DNA of 64,000 nt. Source: Polaromonas sp. OV174 (GTDB taxonomy: Bacteria > Pseudomonadota > Gammaproteobacteria > Burkholderiales > Burkholderiaceae_C). Position numbers and translations under genes: made by a program. Position 1 is the stretch's first letter, and every line of letters begins with the position of its first letter. This document shows positions 43,109 through 50,522 of the stretch, one piece after another. Location of the stretch: assembly GCF_900112285.1 (NCBI RefSeq), contig NZ_FOKZ01000005.1, positions 1 to 64,000 on the forward strand. Reading direction: 5' to 3'. The notes beneath the pieces were generated by a model. That model saw nothing but the letters and a program-made list of their open reading frames with translations, was not told where the DNA came from and ran no database searches.

Positions 43109-44293
43109 TTACGCGACTGAGGCCAAAACAACGCCCGCGTCAACGAGTTCCTGGATTTTCCCCGCACTGAGACCCAGTTCGGCGAGAATCTCTCTCCCGT
43201 GTTCTCCCTTGCGCGGTGCGGGCCTTTCCACGCAGTCCAACGAGCCCGGCGTGCGCGGCACCGGTACCTGGCCGAGACCGTCATGATGGACCTGCTGAAA
43301 TAGTTTCTGCTGCTTGACCTGGGGGTCGTTAATAAAGTCGGCGTAACCAGACACCTTCCCGCACAACACCCCGCTTTTGCCGAGCGCCTCCAGCCAGTAC
43401 GAGGTTGGTTCTTCCCGCAAGATCTTTTCCAATGTGGTGTTGATCTCGTCAGCAGACTCGAAGCGCGCAGCCACCGTGGCAAACCGTGCATCGGTGATCC
43501 ATTCCTCTTTCTTGATCGTCTTGCAGAGATCAGCAAACATCCGGTCGTGCAGGGCGGTCACAATGAGATGCCCGTCCCGCGTTGCAAATGTTCCCGATGG
43601 CAAGCTCAAGGGCTGAACTACGCGTCCATCGCGGATGGTTTCGTCGACGATGGCGCCACTCTGCACAGCCGCCGCGACCTCCAGCAGCGAGATTTCCACA
43701 TATGCGCCGACCCCTTGGGTCGCACGCCGATACAACGCCGCGCCAATCGCCTGCGCTGTATAGATTCCGGCCGCGATATCAACCACGAGAATGCCGACCT
43801 TGCGGGGGTTGCCGTTGCGGTCCCGATTGACCTCCATCATGCCGCTCATCGCCTGGATCGCGCTATCCGTTCCTGGGCGCTCCGCGTAGGGACCATCGGA
43901 ACCGAAGGCCGTGACTGAGACATAGATCAGATTAGGCTTGTCCTTGGAGAGGTCGGCGTATGTGAGGCCGAGCCTTTTCATCACCCTAGGGCGGAAACTT
44001 TCTATGACGATGTCAGCCTGCGCTGCAAGCGTGCGTATGAGTTCGCGACCGCGTTCGTTCTGCGCATCGATACAAATTGAACGCTTGCCCAGATTGGCAG
44101 AAATGGCCGGCGCACTCATTCCCTCCGGAGCATAGCCAAGGCCACGGCTCCAATCGCCCGATGGAGGTTCGACCTTGATGACCTCTGCCCCGCTTTTCAG
44201 CAGAAGCATTGCGCAGTAGGGGCCTGCGACGCCCTGGCTCAGATCGAGAACTTTAAGACCCTGATAGGGCGCCACGGTAATAGGTGCGTTCAT
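43109..44293 (-). CDS. CaiB/BaiF (family III) CoA-transferase
   Basis: 394 residues. LDLSQGVAGPYCAMLLLKSG, EVIKVEPPSGDWSRGLGYAP, the NLGKRSICIDAQNERGRELI block, GTDSAIQAMSGMMEVNRD and LVVDIAAGIYTAQAIGAALY with the catalytic aspartate. It transfers CoA onto a carboxylic acid. Last gene of the DUF35-thiolase-hydratase-transferase operon, 25 bases after the hydratase. It takes the place of the broken ligase of the parallel operon at 26-30 kb. Confidence 0.85.
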   Translation of the reverse strand: MNAPITVAPYQGLKVLDLSQGVAGPYCAMLLLKSGAEVIKVEPPSGDWSRGLGYAPEGMSAPAISANLGKRSICIDAQNERGRELIRTLAAQADIVIESFRPRVMKRLGLTYADLSKDKPNLIYVSVTAFGSDGPYAERPGTDSAIQAMSGMMEVNRDRNGNPRKVGILVVDIAAGIYTAQAIGAALYRRATQGVGAYVEISLLEVAAAVQSGAIVDETIRDGRVVQPLSLPSGTFATRDGHLIVTALHDRMFADLCKTIKKEEWITDARFATVAARFESADEINTTLEKILREEPTSYWLEALGKSGVLCGKVSGYADFINDPQVKQQKLFQQVHHDGLGQVPVPRTPGSLDCVERPAPRKGEHGREILAELGLSAGKIQELVDAGVVLASVA

Positions 44294-44318
44294 ATATGTG
44301 TGCTGGATCTCGCTGCGC

Positions 44319-45128
44319 TCAGCGGCCCTTGAAGGAGGGTTCGCGCTTCTCGACGAATGCGCGCATGCCTTCGATGCGGTCTTCGCTGTCGAAGATCATG
44401 GAGGCGGCGTAGCGCTCGTACTCAAGCCCGGAATCCAGGTCTGTTTGCATACCGCGGTTGATCGCACGCTTGGCGAAACGGACGGCGAGTGGCGGAAGTC
44501 GCGCGATGCGGTCAGCCAACTCGAGTGCGGCCGACATCAGTTCGGCAGGCGGCAGCACGCGGCTCACGAGACCGTAGTGCAGCGCCACGTCGGCGGCAAT
44601 GAGTTCGGCCGAAAAGATCAACTCCTTGGCACGGGCTTCTCCGATGAGCCGTGGCAAGCGCTGCGTTCCGCCGGCAGCGGGAATGGCACCGAGCTTGATC
44701 TCGGGCAGGCCGAACCGTGCACTGGCTGAGGCCAGCCGGATGTCACAGCACAGCGCGAGCTCCAGGCCGCCGCCCAAGGCTACGCCATTGATGGCCGCGA
44801 TAACCGGCTTTTCGAACTCCTCGATGTTGCGAAACAAATCTTGCATCGCTTTCTGGCTCAAAAAGTACTCCGTACCGCGCATCAAAACGTCAGCGCGCTC
44901 CTTGATGTCGGCACCGGCGCAGAAGGCACGCTCACCACTGCCGGTGATCAGCACCGCTCGCACGCGGTCATCCGTTCGTGCAAACTCGAAGAACGCGCGT
45001 GCAAGATCGGGCTGCATCGTGCTGCCCAATGAGTTCATTCGATCAGGCCGGTTCAGCGTGATAACTGCCACTTGGCCGCGCACCTCGTAAAGGAGCGCGC
45101 CAAAGTTCTGAGTGTCTATGGATTTCAT
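44319..45128 (-). CDS. Enoyl-CoA hydratase/isomerase family protein
   Basis: 269-residue crotonase. VAVITLNRPDRMNSLGSTMQ, GERAFCAGADIKERADVL (oxyanion hole), NGVALGGGLELALCCDIRLA and FGLPEIKLGAIPAAGGTQRL with the catalytic glutamates of true hydratases (LPEIKLG and GALPGAGGTQ-like). The ATG at 45128 is supported by alignment with family members. It should hydrate the unsaturated acyl-CoA before the thiolase-fold enzyme acts. Confidence 0.85.
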   Translation of the reverse strand: MKSIDTQNFGALLYEVRGQVAVITLNRPDRMNSLGSTMQPDLARAFFEFARTDDRVRAVLITGSGERAFCAGADIKERADVLMRGTEYFLSQKAMQDLFRNIEEFEKPVIAAINGVALGGGLELALCCDIRLASASARFGLPEIKLGAIPAAGGTQRLPRLIGEARAKELIFSAELIAADVALHYGLVSRVLPPAELMSAALELADRIARLPPLAVRFAKRAINRGMQTDLDSGLEYERYAASMIFDSEDRIEGMRAFVEKREPSFKGR

Positions 45129-45159
45129 GGAGATGTACGCTTGTTGGAAGTTCTGGCGC

Positions 45160-46359
45160 TCACGCGCCGGCCGAGAGCACGTGCGCAATGGATACGGCGC
45201 CCAGACCGATCATGTGCGCCATGCCCCAACGTGAGTTCGGGTGCTGTCGACCGTCTGCCTCGCCGCGCAGCTGGCGTGTGATTTCCGCCAGTTGCCCGAT
45301 GCCCGTCGGCCCCATGGGATGACCCATGCCAATCAAACCGCCCGAGGCATTGATGGCACAGCGTCCGCCAATCTGCGAGTCACCTCGTGCAAGGTACTTT
45401 GCCCCTTCGCCAGGCTCGCAGACACCGATGGCCTCGCTGTACAGCAGCTCCTCGATTGAGAAGGCATCGTGCAGTTCGAGGAGGTCGAGTTCGGTCGGAG
45501 CGATGCCAGCCTGTTCCAACGCAGCATGGGCACTTATGCTCACAAGCTCCATGGCGCCCTCGCCATAGCGGCATTCGTTGCGCTCGCTGCCGGCCACTGA
45601 GGCGCGCACGCGCACACAGCGTCGCGCGTCAAGGCCAAGTCGGCGGATCGCTTGTCCAGACACAAGAAGTACCGCAGCCGCACCCTCGCCAACGGGGCAG
45701 CATTGCTGCACGGTGAGCTCACCTGCCACCCAAGGCGACGCCAGCACCTGCTCGAGTGTGCGCGGTTTACGAAACTGGGCAAAGGGATTGAGCGCCGCAT
45801 TGCCATGGTTCTTGACCGCGACACCCGCCATTTCCGCCGCGGTCGCACCACGCTCGCGCATATACGCGTGCGCCAACTTCGCATATTTGAGAATTGGAAC
45901 AGTGGCTGTGTCGCTCAATCGCTCCAAGCCATTCTTCTTCGCTGCGTGCCGCCAATCCCCGCTCTTGTCCACACCCATGGCTAAGACAACGTCGCTCATA
46001 CCGGTCGCAACCTCCATACAGGCTTGGCGGAATGCAAACGAGCCCGAGGCGGAGGCGTTTTCTATCTGGGTGACACTGAGTCCGGTCGATCCGATGTGAC
46101 GCAACATCACACGTCCGGTTGCCATCCCGATCGAGGTCGCACCAACATAGGCGCTCTGGACCTGGTTCCAACGCAAACCCGCATCGGCCAATGCGGCGCG
46201 CACCGCCGTCAGACCGAGCTCGGTGTAGGGGGTTTCGGTGGGAAATTGATATCGGTGCATGCCGATGCCGACGATATACACGCCGCCGTTGGCGTCCAGC
46301 CAACGCTGAGATGAAGGGCTGAGCTGTGCCATGTCTGTGGATTGTTTGTTGGTAGTCAT
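45160..46359 (-). CDS. Thiolase-fold protein lacking the nucleophilic cysteine
   Basis: 399 residues of the SCP2-thiolase group. The nucleophile motif reads IENASASGSFAFRQ, with serine where thiolases have cysteine (NxCAS). The histidine motif SGGLIGMGHPMGPTGIGQ is kept, but the last motif is HMIGLGAVSIAH without a cysteine. The gene overlaps the DUF35 gene by four bases. A Cys-less thiolase fold coupled to a DUF35 protein is the arrangement of the Ltp2-ChsH2 retro-aldolase, so carbon-carbon cleavage by an aldolase mechanism is a reasonable alternative to thiolysis. Intact frame, normal length. Confidence 0.75.
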   Translation of the reverse strand: MTTNKQSTDMAQLSPSSQRWLDANGGVYIVGIGMHRYQFPTETPYTELGLTAVRAALADAGLRWNQVQSAYVGATSIGMATGRVMLRHIGSTGLSVTQIENASASGSFAFRQACMEVATGMSDVVLAMGVDKSGDWRHAAKKNGLERLSDTATVPILKYAKLAHAYMRERGATAAEMAGVAVKNHGNAALNPFAQFRKPRTLEQVLASPWVAGELTVQQCCPVGEGAAAVLLVSGQAIRRLGLDARRCVRVRASVAGSERNECRYGEGAMELVSISAHAALEQAGIAPTELDLLELHDAFSIEELLYSEAIGVCEPGEGAKYLARGDSQIGGRCAINASGGLIGMGHPMGPTGIGQLAEITRQLRGEADGRQHPNSRWGMAHMIGLGAVSIAHVLSAGA

Positions 46360-46781
46360 GAGGCCACCTTTGCGTTGGCTGGCACGAAGCGGCAGGCATA
46401 GACACCTTCGGCATCGCGCATTTCAGCAACCGCCTGAAGCATTACCCCCGGACTAAGTGCCGCGCCGTCCTCTGCCGCGATCATCCCTTCCTCGACCACG
46501 CCGTCGGCAATGCGTATGTCCCCTGCGATTCTTGGAGCGACCACCCCCGGCACCAGGGGAACGTGGAGCGTCACGTACTCCAGAAGTTCACCGCCGCCTG
46601 GACGACTCACCTTCTGCGCATCGACCAATGCATCACCGCAATGTGTGCAGCCCGGCACGTTGGCCGGGAAGCTGAGCCCTCCGCAGGCAGGGCACTGCAC
46701 GAAGAAAAAATCGAGCGTACGGCCGTCTTCTGCGAGTTGGTAGAGCGTGGGTTGGAGCGACTTCAAGGACGTCTTTGGCAT
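46356..46781 (-). CDS. Zinc-ribbon OB-fold protein (DUF35 family), partner of the thiolase-fold protein
   Basis: About 141 residues. Zinc ribbon FVQCPACGGLSFPANVPGCT with HCGDAL, followed by an OB-fold. ATG 46781 (MPKTSLKSLQPTLYQLAEDG) is chosen from the domain boundary; the longer open frame upstream is promoter sequence. First gene of the operon, lying just downstream of a conserved promoter block captured from the NTF2/OCD locus. Likely forms a complex with the thiolase-fold protein. Confidence 0.8.
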   Translation of the reverse strand: MPKTSLKSLQPTLYQLAEDGRTLDFFFVQCPACGGLSFPANVPGCTHCGDALVDAQKVSRPGGGELLEYVTLHVPLVPGVVAPRIAGDIRIADGVVEEGMIAAEDGAALSPGVMLQAVAEMRDAEGVYACRFVPANAKVAS

Positions 46782-46859
46782 GGTTTTGAGGGCAGTTTTA
46801 AGAGAAGGGGCACGCGGACAAAGTAGGCATTCGCCAAATGGGTTTTCGACCACTGGTTT

Positions 46860-46968
46860 TGTGCGTCGTCTCCTCTCGGATCGAACGCGGCGGCCGGGGC
46901 CTAGTCGCTGCAATCGCTCGAACTATACGAGTGGAGACTGGATATCTTCAATGCGCATCGCGGAACAA
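46860..46968. promoter_or_regulatory. Conserved promoter block, copy 3, now upstream of the DUF35-thiolase operon
   Basis: Same block as at 13.64-13.76 and 26.09-26.20 kb, with aactatacgagtggagac and core atatcttcaatgcgca plus tcgcggaacaa (46942-46968). On its right is a broken OCD gene, as in copy 1, but on its left the NTF2-like gene has been replaced by the DUF35 operon. The promoter that once drove NTF2-cupin may now drive the CoA operon. Confidence 0.45.
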
Positions 46969-47041
46969 TAGCTTTTCCTGTGACGGCGTTGCGGTGCTGC
47001 AAGAGGGGCCGCAGACTGCGAGTTGGTACATGATGGGTATA

Positions 47042-47703
47042 GTGGAACTAAAGATGGAGAAGTCCGCGTTGTGGCTGAGCAAAGAGGACGTGGCGGAAAC
47101 GGTGTCGCTGGCCCAGGCCATCGAAGCGCTGTAGCTGCGCACCGCTGAAGTCGCTGCCGGCGAAGGATCAAATATTGAGAAGGTGCTTGGCACGTTCGGC
47201 GACAAGTCGTCCTTTCACCCCCTGGGCGCCGTACTTCCCAGTGCCGGATATGATGGTGGGCACAAGACCCGGGACAACACACCGGCCGGCGCCAAGGCGA
47301 TGTACACGCTGTTCGACCTGAAAGCAGGAACTTTCCTGGCCCTCATCGACGCCAATCTCTTGGGACAACTCCATACGGCAGCGATCACCTGCGTTGGAAC
47401 GCGGTGGCTGGCATCGACCAAGGCCGATGACTTTGCCTCATCGGCTCGGGGCGTCAGGCGCTGGTGCAGGTCGCGGCGATTCACGCCGTGCGTCCGCTGC
47501 GAAGGGTTAGGGTTTGGAGCTATTCGCCAGAGAACCGTGAGGCGTTTGCCACCAAGCTCGCCACTCGTTTGAAAGTGGCGGTCGAAGCTGTTGATTCACT
47601 GGATGCCGCTACCGACGGGCATCCATCGTCACCCTGGTGACGCGCGCAGCCGAGTCATGCCTGCGCGCCAACACGCTCGCGCGCGGTACGCACCTGAATG
47701 CCG
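47042..47703 (+). pseudogene. Ornithine cyclodeaminase/mu-crystallin family remnant
   Basis: Closely similar at DNA level to the first two thirds of 13782-14789. It has a TAG at 47132-47134 where copy 1 has CAG, lost bases around 47430 (rule-breaking frame at the Rossmann loop) and near 47619, and ends abruptly at ACCTGAATGCCG (47703). A GTG at 47042 is in the start position. Not functional. It dates the breakpoint joining this block to the foreign sequence at 47704. Confidence 0.8.
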
Positions 47704-47810
47704 GTTGAAAACGTTGAATACTCATGGCTTGCTCCTATGAAAAAATCATAGGCCCGAACTGTCTACCAGACCGCGGGAAGTCCACACAGTTGGCGCCCTG
47801 AGCCTTGGCC
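47704..47810. other. Junction sequence, possible 5' scrap of a ridA-like gene on the minus strand
   Basis: On the minus strand GGAG precedes ATG at 47725 and the first codons read MSIQRFQP, the usual beginning of RidA-family proteins, before the frame runs into the OCD remnant. A small hairpin (cctatga/tcatagg, 47734-47752) lies just upstream of that start. Too short for certainty. Confidence 0.25.
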
Positions 47811-47970
47811 TGTGTCCGCCAACGTCGAATTGATCCTTCAACATGTCGTCTGCCGATGATTAATTGATCACTTTATTTTCCTCAAAAGGTTGCTGGCTAT
47901 GGCCATTCGGAGAATTGGCCTCGTCACATGGAGAGCGGCACAGATGATCAACTTCTGGTCGGCGTCAATA
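47811..47970. repeat. 160-bp repeat, copy 2
   Basis: Matches 22946-23105 gap-free with about six differences. It ends ggcgtcaata, after which the two loci diverge completely. No gene recognised; the remaining sequence to 48039 is also without a supported gene. Confidence 0.8.
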
Positions 47971-48039
47971 GAGTGACATTCCACCGTCCTGAGGGACCGG
48001 TAAGGAGCACTCAGTTCGCAATGCCATACAGCGGCCTTC

Positions 48040-48548
48040 AGTCTTATTGAGTCACTGGTAATTCACACTTGAGCGACCGATTCTGCTAGTGGCCGGCGCG
48101 TGTGACCGGACTGGGCTCATCATCACCGTACTCTAGCCTTAATACCGAGCGGGGGCCACCCTAGCTCGTCCGCGATCCGTCCTACTATCCAGTCAATCTC
48201 TGGGGGCGTTTGCCCCCATCCCTGTGAGGTGACGCCATCGGCTACCCTGAGCAAAATATCCGCCGTAGTCCACGCCGGGTTGTCGCGCTGTTTATTTACG
48301 CAATACGGAATCAGCTGTTGGATAAGCTCAGCGCAAACGTCGTAGCGCTCTTGCAGCTCTTCATCGGTGAGGCCGACGACAAATCGGCCATCCATTTTTC
48401 GCGCAATGAACTTGGGCTGGGCACCAGGTATGGCGCCAGGGTAGGGTTCTCGGGGGAAATCGGCGGGAATATTTGGTGTCATGACTGCGAGATCGGGATT
48501 CAGTTACCAATAGGTGCGAAGCTAAACAACTCCACCGTACTTGATGGC
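48040..48548 (+). repeat. 509-bp direct repeat, right copy
   Basis: Same orientation and about 95% identity to 1953-2461. Here the repeat continues naturally into the three-gene set, so this is probably the original location and the copy at 2 kb the derivative, or the two mark the ends of an inserted block. Confidence 0.9.
48123..48482 (-). CDS. Conserved hypothetical protein, 119 aa (copy 2)
   Basis: Four substitutions from the protein at 2036-2395. Third gene of a minus-strand set (49320-49673, 48551-49309, 48123-48482), 68 bases after the second gene. Soluble, no recognised motif; contains a helical central part (EELQERYDVCAELIQQLIPY) and a C-terminal IDWIVGRIADELGWPPLG. The duplicated copy without companions stayed intact, suggesting it can be tolerated or useful alone. 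Confidence 0.6.
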   Translation of the reverse strand: MTPNIPADFPREPYPGAIPGAQPKFIARKMDGRFVVGLTDEELQERYDVCAELIQQLIPYCVNKQRDNPAWTTADILLRVADGVTSQGWGQTPPEIDWIVGRIADELGWPPLGIKARVR

Positions 48549-48550
48549 CA

Positions 48551-49309
48551 TCAGCTCTCAACGGATACAGACTGCAAGCAGACCCCATCGGGTGTGGCCT
48601 TTTCGTCGTCAATGGACTGCTGATTGACAGCCGCGCCCCACTCCCACGGTTCAGCGAGTGCGTTAGAGTCCAGCCCCCAATACGAAACCTGTTCGTAGCG
48701 ATAAGTGTGCGGAGTTGGATCCAGGAAATCCGCTTCAGTCATCAAAAACCGACCGATAAATGCATTGACGGCCTCAATGGTCAGGAACGGCACGTCAATG
48801 GTGGCGTGCAGACCAACACTGCGGTGATAGTCATGATGCAAGGTCCATTTCTCAAAGACCTGAATCTCGCCGCTGTCCGCAATATTTTGATGTTGGGCCT
48901 CGCACCACTGCAAGCGCGTCATATTTCCAAGTTCAGGGTATCGATAGGGTTCGCACTGGCGGCTCACATAATGGCCCGTTTTGGGATCTTTCACCGCGCC
49001 GTCAAATAGGGAAAGTTCCTGTTCAGGGGCCAGCTCGTACGACATCTCCCATGCCCGACTTCTGACCAATTCTTTGTATTCACAAATGGTCGTTTGCAGT
49101 ACAAGACTGTAAGAAATGGGCGGTTTGGTGCCGAGGAAATGGCCATCAATCCACCCATTTTCCCCATGCATATAGGTGTTCGTCGTGAATTTTCCACCCA
49201 AGACCGGTGCAGCCCTTTTGATGCGGTTCAGAATCCGCATGTAGGCGCTTTTCCTGTTGCGGCGTGACCGCTCGTGAAATGGTGTTCGCGTTGTATAGCG
49301 GATTGGCAT
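48551..49309 (-). CDS. Hypothetical protein, 252 aa
   Basis: No family recognised. A basic N-terminus (MPIRYTTRTPFHERSRRNRK) is followed by a mixed region with many aromatic residues (EYKELVRSRAWEMSYEL, WTLHHDYHRSVGLHATIDVP, VSYWGLDSNALAEPWEWG). No signal peptide or membrane helix. Ten bases separate it from the ParS/MbcA-like gene upstream. HHDYHRS and scattered acidic residues could make a nuclease-like site, but this is not supported by a known motif. Lower GC than the catabolic genes. Confidence 0.55.
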   Translation of the reverse strand: MPIRYTTRTPFHERSRRNRKSAYMRILNRIKRAAPVLGGKFTTNTYMHGENGWIDGHFLGTKPPISYSLVLQTTICEYKELVRSRAWEMSYELAPEQELSLFDGAVKDPKTGHYVSRQCEPYRYPELGNMTRLQWCEAQHQNIADSGEIQVFEKWTLHHDYHRSVGLHATIDVPFLTIEAVNAFIGRFLMTEADFLDPTPHTYRYEQVSYWGLDSNALAEPWEWGAAVNQQSIDDEKATPDGVCLQSVSVES

Positions 49310-49319
49310 AAATTACTTC

Positions 49320-49673
49320 TCATTTTTTGACTTGATCGCCAGTCCCAGTGGAGGCATCCAGTTTGAGTCCAGCCAGAAGGTTCAGCGTCTTTTGCAAACC
49401 GGTGCTATTGCAAGCGCTCTCATTTGGCGTCATCCCGTCGAGTGCTGGATGTGGATTGGAAAGCCATTCATGGGCCAATTCCATGCTTTGAAATATGTCA
49501 AACGCGTAGCCATCCAGTTGTTCGAACCGCTCATAGTCCGAACTGCCAAACTCCCCGCCCAACGGTGGAAAGTTAAGCCAAGCTTGCTCTTCAGCGGTTT
49601 CCCAAATAAAGTTTCCATCGAAACGGCCATGGAGCAAGCGGCCAATCCGCCTCTTGTTAGATCTTGTTCCCAT
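49320..49673 (-). CDS. Small protein with ParS/MbcA/Xre-like toxin-binding domain
   Basis: 117 residues. The C-terminal half (AHEWLSNPHPALDGMTPNES followed by ACNSTGLQKTLNLLAGL) has the pattern of the DUF2384 domain found in antitoxins of RES/Xre and Mbc modules (W-L-x-x-P-n-P-A-L-x-G-x-x-P). No N-terminal Xre helix-turn-helix and no RES-domain partner are evident. It is first of three closely spaced genes. It may be an antitoxin-like or regulatory component of an unrecognised two- or three-gene module. Confidence 0.5.
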   Translation of the reverse strand: MGTRSNKRRIGRLLHGRFDGNFIWETAEEQAWLNFPPLGGEFGSSDYERFEQLDGYAFDIFQSMELAHEWLSNPHPALDGMTPNESACNSTGLQKTLNLLAGLKLDASTGTGDQVKK

Positions 49674-49962
49674 ACATACTTTCTATCCGGCAGAGGTCAG
49701 TTCAAATCGCCCGCGATGAACAACGTTTCGATGGTGACGGATCACTTCCATGGATTCATATCATCAACCGAAAACTGTCTCCCCCTCGGACGGTGTAAGC
49801 ATCCCCTTCAGCGCAAGAACGAATCTATCCTTTTCACGTCAAAATTCACTTGAGCGACGCATCTTGTCTTACTGCGGCTCCACTAGGTTAGATTTTCTGT
49901 TCGCTCTGGCCACACCTTTCGGCTGAACTTTTCTTTTTCTTGAGACCTCGTAGAGCATGAGG
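49674..49962. other. Intergenic region with a short repeat also found at 48.06 kb
   Basis: No gene supported. aattcacttgagcgac at 49843-49858 recurs as aattcacacttgagcgac at 48060-48077 (and in the 2-kb repeat copy at about 1973-1990). The two 48-50 kb copies are in the same orientation and bracket the three-gene set, consistent with cassette or transposon boundary sites. Confidence 0.4.
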
Positions 49963-50514
49963 CTAGTTCAGCCCGTACATGATCTTAAATACCTGCGCTT
50001 TTAGAGCTGTAAAACTATCTGGATCATCAAACGACTCAAAACTTCCACGCCCCTCTGGGGAGTTCCAGACCAAATGACTCTGGTGAAAAAGGCACCATTC
50101 CACCCCAGGAATCTGATGATCTCTTCTCAGATATCGAAAGCCCTGATTCCGTAGATCAGCGTCTTCGCATTCAATGCATTTCTTTCCCTCTGAATGAATT
50201 CGAGAGACCGAGTCGCTGTGGTAATTCCAAGGAGACGCTACCCATCTTCCTTTTTGAAAATAATGCGATTTATTCGACAGCTGCAAGAACGGAACGAGCG
50301 TGTGCTGTTCAATGAAATCGGAATAGTCGGTATCTGTAACTATGGCACCTATCTCATGAAGGTGCTCCGTGGCACTGTCGTTGATTATTAGAGCCATCGC
50401 TCGAAGTTCTCGGTAAACGCGCTGCATGTTCTCGTAATTGTTGAGGATGCGAAAGCGCTCCAGCCAGCCTTGGTAGATCTCGCCCGGCAGAATATCTGGA
50501 ATTTTCGGTGGCAT
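49963..50514 (-). CDS. tniQ: Short TniQ-family protein
   Basis: 183 residues with the TniQ N-terminal fold: LPGEIYQGWLERFRILNNYE at the start and the zinc-binding pattern CIECEDADL ... CLFHQSHL (C113, C116, C141, H144), joined by RYLRRDHQIPGVEW, the family signature. TniQ proteins link the target-recognition module to the TnsC ATPase. It is the last gene of the tnsA-tnsB-tnsC-tnsF operon, eight bases after tnsF. It is much shorter than the TnsD at 57714-59468 and lacks its own DNA-binding part, so it probably works with TnsF, which could supply DNA binding. Confidence 0.8.
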   Translation of the reverse strand: MPPKIPDILPGEIYQGWLERFRILNNYENMQRVYRELRAMALIINDSATEHLHEIGAIVTDTDYSDFIEQHTLVPFLQLSNKSHYFQKGRWVASPWNYHSDSVSRIHSEGKKCIECEDADLRNQGFRYLRRDHQIPGVEWCLFHQSHLVWNSPEGRGSFESFDDPDSFTALKAQVFKIMYGLN

Positions 50515-50522
50515 GTTGGAAT

